This document shows, piece by piece, positions 1-6,585 of a stretch of DNA of 13,300 bases (its first letter is position 1; each line of letters starts with the position of its first letter). The notes beneath the pieces are model-generated. The model ran no database searches, was not told the DNA's origin, and saw nothing but the letters and a program-made list of their open reading frames with translations. The DNA lies in assembly GCA_003555385.1 (NCBI GenBank), contig PWHO01000250.1, forward strand, positions 1-13,300, written 5' to 3'. The translations under genes were made by a program, and so were the position numbers. The DNA is from Bacteroidales bacterium. Lineage in GTDB: Bacteria; Bacteroidota; Bacteroidia; Bacteroidales; UBA7960.

Positions 1-157
1 CTGCATTGCTGCCTCCTCCACCTACGCCGATTACTTTGATGATGGAGGACTGGTTTTTCGGGAGGTCGAATTTAATCATGTCTGAGGTCATATTTTTCGG
101 TGTTGAAGGTAAATAATTCAGTTTTTCGGGTAATGATTTAAATGGGACGATTTTCAT
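1..157 (-). CDS. ftsZ: Cell division protein FtsZ, N-terminal part (runs off the window)
   Basis: FtsZ is the tubulin-like GTPase that forms the cytoplasmic Z-ring at the division site. Only the first 52 codons are in the window; the gene continues past position 1. The translation ends in IIKVIGVGGGGSNA, the first beta strand and glycine-rich nucleotide-binding loop of FtsZ. The ATG at 155-157 is preceded in frame by TAA, so it is the most upstream possible ATG. It gives a 22-residue leader (MKIVPFKSLPEKLNY and onward) before a second ATG at 91. Homologues in this phylum usually begin close to that second Met (MTSDMIKFDLP here), so the true start may be 91. No Shine-Dalgarno motif is seen at either site. 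The gene follows ftsA by 38 bp, the standard last position of the dcw cluster. Identification is firm; the start is uncertain. Confidence 0.95.
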   Translation of the reverse strand, partial: MKIVPFKSLPEKLNYLPSTPKNMTSDMIKFDLPKNQSSIIKVIGVGGGGSNA

Positions 158-195
158 TATTTATTAACAGCGCTTGTGAACAACTAAAAAAGTGA

Positions 196-1476
196 CTAGT
201 TATCCCCGTCGCTTTCAAAAAAATCTTTGCCTTTGGAGAATATCCGCTCAAAAAAGCTTTCTCCCTGGGGTTGGCTTTTGCCCTTTCCTTTCTTTTGCTG
301 CTTTTGCCGGAGCTCCTGTTTTTCGCTTTTCTGAAAGCCTTTGATTACCAGCCCGACCCCTGTTGCATGCATTGGGCTGCCGGCTTCCCCGGTGGGTGAT
401 TTAGCCAGGTGTTCATTGGGATAACCGATGCGTGTGTCCATGCCTGTAATGAATTCAGTCAGCTGGGCTGCATGCTTTAGCTGGCTTCCGCCTCCGGTCA
501 GTACAATGCCTGCAATCAGTTTGTTTTCATATCCAGACGTCTTGATCTCATAATATACATGTTCGATAATCTCCTCCATCCGCGCCTGGATGATGTGGGC
601 CAGGTTTTTCAGTGATATTTCTTTCGGCTCACGGCCCTTCAGCCCGGGAATCGACACAATTTCCTCGTCTTTGTTTTCGCTGGCCAGGGCCGAACCGAAG
701 CTTTTTTTTAGGGCTTCAGCCTGATTGCGGATGATTGAGCAGCCTTCCTTGATGTCTTCGGTGATGGCGTTACCTCCAAGGGGAATGACAGCCGTATGAC
801 GGATCACCTCATCCTGGAAAATGGCCATGTCAGTGGTTCCCCCTCCGATATCAACAAGCACCACCCCGGCTTCTTTTTCCTGTACATTCAGGACTGCTTC
901 TGCAGAAGCCAGTGGTTCCAGGATAATATCGGAGATGTTCAGCCCCGATTTTGCCACGCACTTCTGGATATTTTTTGCGGCTGCCACCTTGCCGGTTATG
1001 ATATGGAAGTTGGCCTCCAGGCAGTTGCCCGACATGCCAATGGGCTCACGAATCCCCTGCTGACCGTCGATGATGTACTCCTGGGGAATTACATGGATAA
1101 TCTCTTCCCCCGGTGGCAGGGCAAGTTTGTACATATTTTCGATGAGGTTGTCGATGTCCTCTTTGGCGATCTCTTCTTCAATGTCGTTGCGCATGATATT
1201 TCCCCTGTGCTGAAGACTCCTGATATGCTGACCGGCAATCCCCACATTGGCCAGGTGAATTTCCACCCCGGATGTCTGGCTTGCCTCTGTTACGGCTTTT
1301 TCGATCGAGGTTACTGTGTGCTGGATGTTTTCCACTACGCCACGGTTCACCCCCAGGGAGTCGGCACGCCCCATGCCCAGGATCTCCACCTTCCCATACT
1401 CATTTTTACGGCCGACAATACATGCGATTTTTGTGGAGCCGATATCAAGACCTACAATGATTTCCTGGTTTTCCAT
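196..1476 (-). CDS. ftsA: Cell division protein FtsA
   Basis: FtsA is an actin-fold ATPase that tethers FtsZ filaments to the inner membrane and signals to the septal wall synthases. The 426-residue protein shows the phosphate-1 motif (VGLDIGSTKIACIVG, residues 8-22), a phosphate-2 motif (VLVDIGGGTTDMAIF, 206-220) and the adenosine motif (IVLTGGGSQLKH, 324-335). The FtsA-specific 1C domain lies at about residues 80-160. A basic, Gln/Lys-rich linker (about 385-405) leads to a C-terminal amphipathic segment, ESFFERIFSKGKDFFE (406-421), which fits the membrane-targeting helix. The frame is open further upstream to a TTG at 1494. The ATG at 1476 is preferred because it leaves the family-typical short N-terminus, follows the A-rich stretch AAAATAAAAACT, and lies 5 bp after the ftsQ stop. 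Identification is certain. Confidence 0.97.
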   Translation of the reverse strand: MENQEIIVGLDIGSTKIACIVGRKNEYGKVEILGMGRADSLGVNRGVVENIQHTVTSIEKAVTEASQTSGVEIHLANVGIAGQHIRSLQHRGNIMRNDIEEEIAKEDIDNLIENMYKLALPPGEEIIHVIPQEYIIDGQQGIREPIGMSGNCLEANFHIITGKVAAAKNIQKCVAKSGLNISDIILEPLASAEAVLNVQEKEAGVVLVDIGGGTTDMAIFQDEVIRHTAVIPLGGNAITEDIKEGCSIIRNQAEALKKSFGSALASENKDEEIVSIPGLKGREPKEISLKNLAHIIQARMEEIIEHVYYEIKTSGYENKLIAGIVLTGGGSQLKHAAQLTEFITGMDTRIGYPNEHLAKSPTGEAGSPMHATGVGLVIKGFQKSEKQELRQKQQKKGKGKSQPQGESFFERIFSKGKDFFESDGDN

Positions 1477-1481
1477 AGTTT

Positions 1482-2255
1482 TTATTTTGAGCAAATGATC
1501 TGATCATTAAATTCAACATTTACTTTATTATAGTGATGCCACCCGATTTGTGGCAGTGTATTGAGGTAGAATTTTCTGAGGTTACTGAACTTAGTCTCTA
1601 TGTGGTCAGCATGCCCGAACTCAATGATATGTGCACCGTTCTTTGGCGTTAATTCAAATTTTCCGTTTGGCCTGACATAAATATGGTCAATGAAAGCCTT
1701 CCAGAAATCATCCTGGTCAATATAACTGGCCAGCCCGTAAAGTCTGCGCAGTGACTCCTCTGTCTCTTCTTCCGGTTCTGCGATGTTTTTACCCGGAGCG
1801 TACTCTGTCTGAATCCGGCCGGTTGCGATCATCACCCTGGCAGTGTAGTTCTCTGACAAGGGAAACATGTCTCCGTTTCTGTCGATGTAAAAACTTTGAT
1901 TCTGACTGTTGATTACCCGCAAAAGCGGATCCCTTAAGGTGATGTCAATTTTCAGTTCGTTATTGATTGTGCGGTATGTGCTTGCCTTGTCCACATGAGG
2001 AATGCCCTGTACAATCTGGTCTATTTCATGCAGCAGATCGGGATCCATCATTTTTCCCTCCACGGTATCAAGTCGTTCAATGATGATTTGTCTGACATCA
2101 GCCGGGTAGAGAAAATGGTTCCCGTTATGACTGCGCACATTAATTGTCAGCTGCTCACAGGGTTTATGCAGGTTATTGCTTGCTGCAAAGCCCAGCATGA
2201 AAAACAAACCGGCAGGCAACAGGATTAAGAGTGCGATATGTATGGCTTTTCTCAT
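1482..2255 (-). CDS. ftsQ: Cell division protein FtsQ
   Basis: This 257-residue bitopic protein fits FtsQ, the periplasmic scaffold that links FtsL and other divisome proteins to the septum. Residues 5-25 form one hydrophobic segment (IALLILLPAGLFFMLGF region) after a short positive N-terminus, giving an N-in, C-out topology. Residues about 35-110 match a POTRA-like unit, with FLYPADVRQII and IPHVDKASTYRTINNELKIDITLRDP. This is followed by the FtsQ beta domain (SFYIDRNGDMFPL; TGRI; the later KFELTPKNGAHIIEFG). Sequence conservation in FtsQ is low, so position between murC and ftsA is part of the case. The start ATG overlaps the murC stop by one base (TAATG), implying coupled translation. The C-terminus lacks any further domain. 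Confidence 0.9.
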   Translation of the reverse strand: MRKAIHIALLILLPAGLFFMLGFAASNNLHKPCEQLTINVRSHNGNHFLYPADVRQIIIERLDTVEGKMMDPDLLHEIDQIVQGIPHVDKASTYRTINNELKIDITLRDPLLRVINSQNQSFYIDRNGDMFPLSENYTARVMIATGRIQTEYAPGKNIAEPEEETEESLRRLYGLASYIDQDDFWKAFIDHIYVRPNGKFELTPKNGAHIIEFGHADHIETKFSNLRKFYLNTLPQIGWHHYNKVNVEFNDQIICSK

Positions 2256-3619
2256 TATGACAATGCCTTGTTTTTCAGAATTTGTGTGATCGGTCCTGCG
2301 AATCGGTCAATATCGCCTGCGCCCATGGTAAGAAGCACGTCGGTTTCCCTTTTTTTAAGCAGGTCAAGTAACTCTTCGCGGGGGCAATACAGAGCCTGCT
2401 GCATTGTCATCCTGTCAAGTATCAATTGTGCATTGACCCCCTCCATGGGTGCTTCCCTTGCAGGATAGATGTCCATCAGGATCAGCTCATCCAGTTCAGA
2501 CAAGCTTTCTGCAAACTCGCCGGCCAGTTCTTTTGTACGTGAAAACAAGTGTGGCTGAAATATTCCCGTAATTTTTCTCCCGGGCCACATTGCCCTTGCT
2601 GAGGATATGCAGGCCCTGATCTCCTCAGGATGGTGTGCATAGTCGTCTACATATACCACGTTTTCTGTCTGCAAGCAGATTTCAAACCGTCGCCTTACCC
2701 CATTGAAACTTTGCAGTGCTTCCTTTATTTTTTCTGCGCTTACCCCCGCCTGGTGTGCAAGGGCAGCTGCGCCCAGGGCATTTTCCAGGTTATGCATGCC
2801 GGGATGTCCCGGTTCCAGCCCTTCGATGTGCAGCTCCCCTTCAATAGTCGCCTTGTAGCGTCCCTGGCGCAGTTCAACGTCTTTCAGTCTGTAGTCCGCC
2901 ATATCAGCAGGGTGATAACTGTAATACCTGCCGGTAAAACCAATTTTTTCTGCAATCCCTTTCTTACCCACCAGGGATCCTCCGGGATGGATCTTGTTTG
3001 CGAAGCTGGCGAAATTTTTTGTCAGTGCTTCCTTGCTCCCATATACATCGAGGTGGTCTGTGTCAATGTTGCTGATCAATGCCAGCCGGGGTGAAAGTTG
3101 CAGGAAAGACCGGTCAAACTCATCGGCCTCCACTACCATCCATCGGGGATTTGGATCACCCACATAGTTTGAGTTGTAATTGGTGCTGATGCCCCCCAGA
3201 AAGGAAACGCATGGAATACCTGCCACTTTGAGAATATGCGTCAGCATGGCACTGATGGTTGTTTTGCCGTGTGTGCCTGCCACGGCAATGGTGGGGATGC
3301 CTGATGAGATTATTCCCAGGACCTCCGCCCGTTTCTGCATGGGGATATTGTGGCTGTTGAAATGCCGGAAAAGTGTATTCGAGGATGGGATGGCCGGGGT
3401 ATAAACCACTAATTCAGGCATTACTTCAAGGGTGCCCGGATCGTCATCATAAACCACTTTGATTCCCTCCTCCTGCAGTTCACTGGTCAGCCGGGAGGGG
3501 GTTTTATCGTAACCACTTACACTTACACCGCGGGTATAAAAATACCGGGCAAGTGCGCTCATGCCGATGCCTCCGATGCCCAGGAAGTATATGTGCGTTA
3601 TGTGGTTAATGTCGGTCAT
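2255..3619 (-). CDS. murC: UDP-N-acetylmuramate--L-alanine ligase MurC
   Basis: MurC is the cytoplasmic, ATP-dependent ligase that adds L-alanine to UDP-MurNAc, the first amino acid of the peptidoglycan stem. The 454 residues show all three Mur-ligase domains. The N-terminal UDP-binding Rossmann domain has IYFLGIGGIGMSALA (10-24). The central ATPase domain has the P-loop VAGTHGKTT (113-121) and EADEFDRSF (164-172). The C-terminal domain has GMHNLEN (274-280), RRRFE (309-313), VDDYAHHPEEI (324-334), FQPHLFSRT (354-362) and MGAGDID (432-438). Length is normal. The start overlaps the murG stop in an ATGA arrangement, and the stop overlaps the ftsQ start. This intact MurC does not replace the missing part of MurD, because its signature residues are those of the alanine-adding enzyme. 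Confidence 0.98.
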   Translation of the reverse strand: MTDINHITHIYFLGIGGIGMSALARYFYTRGVSVSGYDKTPSRLTSELQEEGIKVVYDDDPGTLEVMPELVVYTPAIPSSNTLFRHFNSHNIPMQKRAEVLGIISSGIPTIAVAGTHGKTTISAMLTHILKVAGIPCVSFLGGISTNYNSNYVGDPNPRWMVVEADEFDRSFLQLSPRLALISNIDTDHLDVYGSKEALTKNFASFANKIHPGGSLVGKKGIAEKIGFTGRYYSYHPADMADYRLKDVELRQGRYKATIEGELHIEGLEPGHPGMHNLENALGAAALAHQAGVSAEKIKEALQSFNGVRRRFEICLQTENVVYVDDYAHHPEEIRACISSARAMWPGRKITGIFQPHLFSRTKELAGEFAESLSELDELILMDIYPAREAPMEGVNAQLILDRMTMQQALYCPREELLDLLKKRETDVLLTMGAGDIDRFAGPITQILKNKALS

Positions 3620-4797
3620 TTTTTTATTGTTTTTCTGCCGTTGGTCTTAACGCTTGTTCCGGCCGCGGAACGTTTTTTCGAGGCAAGGTCAAGTGCTATA
3701 CCGGCTATGACGTCAGCAGCATTCAGATAGGACAGACCTGCCAGTTTCTCTCTGAAGCGTTGTTTTTTGTTTTCATCAAACATCAGGGCACTTACTTCAT
3801 TTACCAGGCGATCTTTTACCTCATGGTCTTTCAGCAGGCTTGCCGCGTTATGGTTGACCAGTGCCTGCGCATTTTTGGTCTGGTGATCCGCGGCCACATT
3901 GGGCGACGGAATGAATATGGCAGGTTTTTTCACGGAGCTTATTTCGGATACTGCAATGGCCCCTGCACGGCTGACTACCACATCCGCAGCTGCATAAGCA
4001 TAATCCATCCTGTCGATGAAGGCGTTGATGTATAGTTTATCTTCTCCTGCTTTTTTTGCCGATTCCTTTGCGGCATCAAAGTAAAAAGCCCCTGTCTGCC
4101 AGATCAGTTGAATCCCTTCCTCTTTCAACCCTCTGAGGTTATGGGCCACTCCTTCATTGATGCTTCTGGCTCCGCCGCTGCCTCCGGTTACCAGCAGCAC
4201 AGGTTTATCGCCGGACAGCCCGAAGTAGCGCAATGCTTCTTCCCGTTTGCCTGCAATGTCTATTACTTGCTGTCGTACCGGATTTCCGGTAACATATATC
4301 TTCTCTTTGGCAAAAAATGCCTCCATTCCTTCATAGGCCACACATACCTTGTCCGCTTTTTTCCCGAGTATTCTGTTGGTGATACCGGGAAAAGAGTTTT
4401 GTTCCTGTATAAGTACAGGCTGTTTTTGCCTGGCTGCAGCCCAAACCACCGGTCCGCTGGCGTAGCCTCCGACGCCGATTACCACGTCGGGCCTGAAACG
4501 TTTGACGATTTTTTTAGCTCCCGCCATACTCTTCAGAAGTTTCCAGGGGAGCAACAGGTTTTTCCATGTCAACCGTCGCTGCAGACCGGCAATGTCCAGC
4601 CCTATGATATGGAATCCCGCCTGCGGGACTTTACGCATTTCCATCCGTCCCTTTGCGCCCACAAACAGGATACGCGTATTGAAGGCCCTTTTCCTGATCG
4701 CATGGGCAATGGCAATGGCGGGGAATACATGCCCCCCGGTTCCTCCGCCTGCAATCAGGACCCTAAGCGACTGTGCCGGTTGCGTAATTTTTTCCAT
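3616..4797 (-). CDS. murG: Lipid II synthase MurG (UDP-GlcNAc transferase)
   Basis: MurG transfers GlcNAc from UDP-GlcNAc to lipid I on the cytoplasmic membrane face, giving lipid II. The 393-residue GT-B enzyme shows the first glycine-rich loop (LIAGGGTGGHVFPA, 14-27), then GVGGYASGP, IQEQNSFPG, the second glycine-rich motif VTGGSGGARSIN, and the C-domain donor-binding region SRAGAIAVSE and HQTKNAQAL. The frame extends to a TTG at 4830. The ATG at 4797 is chosen because the alternative is TTG and the shorter form leaves a normal N-terminus. This start lies 35 bp inside the end of ftsW, the longest overlap in the cluster. The C-terminus carries a Lys/Arg/Ser/Thr-rich tail of about 22 residues (SKKRSAAGTSVKTNGRK and onward) beyond the usual end; it may aid membrane contact, which is inference. 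Confidence 0.97.
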   Translation of the reverse strand: MEKITQPAQSLRVLIAGGGTGGHVFPAIAIAHAIRKRAFNTRILFVGAKGRMEMRKVPQAGFHIIGLDIAGLQRRLTWKNLLLPWKLLKSMAGAKKIVKRFRPDVVIGVGGYASGPVVWAAARQKQPVLIQEQNSFPGITNRILGKKADKVCVAYEGMEAFFAKEKIYVTGNPVRQQVIDIAGKREEALRYFGLSGDKPVLLVTGGSGGARSINEGVAHNLRGLKEEGIQLIWQTGAFYFDAAKESAKKAGEDKLYINAFIDRMDYAYAAADVVVSRAGAIAVSEISSVKKPAIFIPSPNVAADHQTKNAQALVNHNAASLLKDHEVKDRLVNEVSALMFDENKKQRFREKLAGLSYLNAADVIAGIALDLASKKRSAAGTSVKTNGRKTIKK

Positions 4798-5941
4798 GTG
4801 TGCTGTTTTCAAATTCTTCTTCCTGTTCAATGGTTCGGCTCACACTCAGAATGATGCCGATGGCCAGGCTGGTAAACCACAATGAGGTACCCCCCATGCT
4901 TACCAGCGGCAGTGGTTGCCCGGTAACCGGAACCAGGTTTACGGCCACCGCCATATTGACCATGGCCTGGAATACCAGGCTGAAACTCAGACCGGCTGCC
5001 AGCAATGCTCCGAATGTTCCCGGACTCTTGTGCGCAACCCGGACCCCCCTGTAAAGTAATATCATGTAAAACAGCAGGACCAGAACCCCTCCTGCCAATC
5101 CGTATTCTTCAATTATGATGGCATAAATAAAATCAGAGTAGGCCTGGGGCAGAAAATTGCGTTGCGTTGAATTTCCCGGTAATTTCCCGACAAACCCTCC
5201 GGTCGCAATGGCAATCTTTGCCTGGTCGGCCTGGTAGGTATCCTGGCCTTCCTTTCCGAGAAAGGTGTCAACCCGGTTTTGCCATGTGCCCACCCGTCCG
5301 CCTTCAGGCATGGCCGATATGATGACAATAAACAGCGCCGCCCCTGCTATACTGATCCCTGTGAGGGCCAGGATATATTTTAATCGTACTCTGCCGATGA
5401 ACATCAGGGCCACGCAGGTAACAAACAATACCAGGGCTGTGGAGAGGTTTGCCGGCATGATCAGGCCACATACCAGTATTACTGGCAATATCATAGGGAG
5501 GAAAGCAGAATTGAAGTCTTTGATAATGGATTGTTTCCTGGTAAGCAGCCGGGCAAGGTACATGATGATAGCCAGTTTGGCCAGGTCTGAACTCTGAAAG
5601 CTCACGTTGATGATGGGCAGGGTGATCCAGCGGCTGGCTTCATGAATGGTTGTACCCCTGAGGAGGGTAAACAACAGCAGGGGGATGGCTATCATCAGTG
5701 CAAGCTGGGAAATCCTCGAATAATAGGTGTATTTTACCCTGTGGGCCAGAAACATCAATCCCAGTCCCAATAAAATGATTACCATGTGTTTGATCAGATA
5801 ATATTCTGTGTTTCCCTCCCGGAAACGATACGCGAGGGTTCCTGTGGAACTGTAAACAGCAAGAGTTGATACGAGGTAGAGGAAAATTACCACGATCCAG
5901 ATGGTCCGGTCACCTTTTATATGTTTAAGCAATGTTTGCAT
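4763..5941 (-). CDS. ftsW: SEDS peptidoglycan glycosyltransferase FtsW
   Basis: FtsW is a polytopic SEDS-family enzyme that polymerises lipid II into septal glycan, working with the class B PBP FtsI. The 392-residue protein has about ten hydrophobic segments. It shows SEDS hallmarks: ASRWITLP (102-109), FQSSDLAKLA (115-124, the usual QxSE/D motif), LSTALVLF, LGKEGQDTYQADQAKIAIATGG (228-249 region), LPQAYSDFIYAIIIEEYG (264-281) and LVPVTGQPLPLVSMGGTS (336-353). D270 aligns with the catalytic aspartate of characterised RodA/FtsW proteins. Position in the dcw cluster favours FtsW over RodA. The start ATG lies 44 bp after the murD fragment, with no hairpin seen between them. The C-terminal tail is acidic, then overlaps the murG start. 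Confidence 0.96.
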   Translation of the reverse strand: MQTLLKHIKGDRTIWIVVIFLYLVSTLAVYSSTGTLAYRFREGNTEYYLIKHMVIILLGLGLMFLAHRVKYTYYSRISQLALMIAIPLLLFTLLRGTTIHEASRWITLPIINVSFQSSDLAKLAIIMYLARLLTRKQSIIKDFNSAFLPMILPVILVCGLIMPANLSTALVLFVTCVALMFIGRVRLKYILALTGISIAGAALFIVIISAMPEGGRVGTWQNRVDTFLGKEGQDTYQADQAKIAIATGGFVGKLPGNSTQRNFLPQAYSDFIYAIIIEEYGLAGGVLVLLFYMILLYRGVRVAHKSPGTFGALLAAGLSFSLVFQAMVNMAVAVNLVPVTGQPLPLVSMGGTSLWFTSLAIGIILSVSRTIEQEEEFENSTHGKNYATGTVA

Positions 5942-5985
5942 ATTGCAAAACGGTTTATAACAGATAGCTTTTTTGATGACTTTTT

Positions 5986-6534
5986 CTAGAGGTCATATAC
6001 AGCTTGTTTAAATTGCCGGCCCCTGTCGGTATAATCATTGAAACGATCAAAGCTTGCACAGGCAGGTGAAAGCAAAACAATATCATTGGGTGCTCCTGCC
6101 ATGTAAGCTGTACGGACTGCTTCCCCGACTGTTTCTGCCTCAAAAACGGCCTGAACACGTTCTCCGAAAAAATCTTTCAGCCTGTGATTGTCCACACCCA
6201 GGCAAACAAGGGCTTTAACTTTTTTGGATACTATCTCTGCCAATGCCCGGTAATCATTGCCCTTGTCCTGTCCGCCCGCGATCCATATCACAGGCCGGTT
6301 CATGCTCTCCAGGGCAAACCATGCCGCATTCACATTGGTGGCCTTGGAATCGTTGATAAAGGTTATTCCCCTGACCATATCCACTTCTTCAAGGCGATGC
6401 TCTTCGTGCAGGAAGCCGCCCAGGCACTCCTTGATTCCCTCTTTTCGGACATCAGGCAGCCGGGATGTAATGTTTTCAGCCATGCTGCCGTAGATGTTTC
6501 CTTCTCCTTTCAATGCTTTCGCCAAAGTATCCAT
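5986..6534 (-). CDS. murD: MurD C-terminal domain only: N-terminally truncated D-glutamate ligase, probably non-functional
   Basis: MurD adds D-glutamate to UDP-MurNAc-L-Ala. Only its C-terminal domain is encoded here: 182 residues instead of about 440-450. The fragment carries GITFINDSKATN (56-67), AGGQDKGNDY (86-95) and LLSPACASFDRF (154-165) followed by YTDRGRQF (168-175), all MurD-specific and intact. Missing are the N-terminal UDP-MurNAc domain and the central ATPase domain with its GTNGKTT-type P-loop. The ORF opens with MDTLAKALKGEGNIYG, which corresponds to the linker just before the C-terminal domain. There the usual HNxxN motif reads GNIYG, losing the His and second Asn. Upstream the frame reaches a stop after nine codons. 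The missing part is not elsewhere in this window. Without an ATP site this product cannot be a ligase on its own. It may be a pseudogene, or an assembly error. Confidence 0.9.
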   Translation of the reverse strand: MDTLAKALKGEGNIYGSMAENITSRLPDVRKEGIKECLGGFLHEEHRLEEVDMVRGITFINDSKATNVNAAWFALESMNRPVIWIAGGQDKGNDYRALAEIVSKKVKALVCLGVDNHRLKDFFGERVQAVFEAETVGEAVRTAYMAGAPNDIVLLSPACASFDRFNDYTDRGRQFKQAVYDL

Positions 6535-6585
6535 ATGTTCGTTATGTCGGTTATTTCTTTATTAATTATTCGGGAATCAGCCTCA
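6535..6585 (-). other. AT-rich mraY-murD junction, probable deletion scar with mini-ORF
   Basis: This 51-bp interval replaces what should be about 800 bp of murD. The mraY stop overlaps an ATG at 6584-6586 (TAATG, the same arrangement as murC to ftsQ), but that frame closes after MRLIPE at 6566-6568. A second frame reads I-T-D-I-T-N-I-W-I-L from 6554 into the fragment, starting at ATA instead of ATG. The stretch AATAAAGAAATAACCGACAT matches the murC start region at 18 of 20 positions. Both observations suggest that the beginning of the original murD survives here in pieces and that the rest was deleted. The exact breakpoint cannot be placed from one sequence. Confidence 0.5.

Noticed and set aside
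158..195. Small inverted repeat TTGT-TC-ACAA in the ftsA-ftsZ gap, considered as terminator or operator
   Set aside because: A 4-base stem with a 2-base loop is too weak to form a hairpin, no T-run follows, and similar short palindromes are expected by chance.
796..1503. Long open frame on the + strand opposite ftsA
   Set aside because: It is antisense to a certain ftsA, its translation has no recognisable domain and is rich in His, Cys and Phe, and it has no suitable start context. It is a codon-bias shadow.
2255..3619. Whether this Mur ligase could be a MurC-MurD fusion or a bifunctional enzyme replacing MurD
   Set aside because: Length is the normal 454 residues and all signature motifs are those of MurC; no extra domain is present.
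4108..4854. 248-codon open frame on the + strand opposite murG and the end of ftsW
   Set aside because: The translation resembles no family and is rich in Cys, His, Phe and Pro, as expected of an antisense shadow of conserved genes.
5942..5985. Possible internal promoter or terminator between the murD fragment and ftsW
   Set aside because: The interval is A-rich, but no hairpin and no TAnnTTTG-type element with correct spacing could be found.
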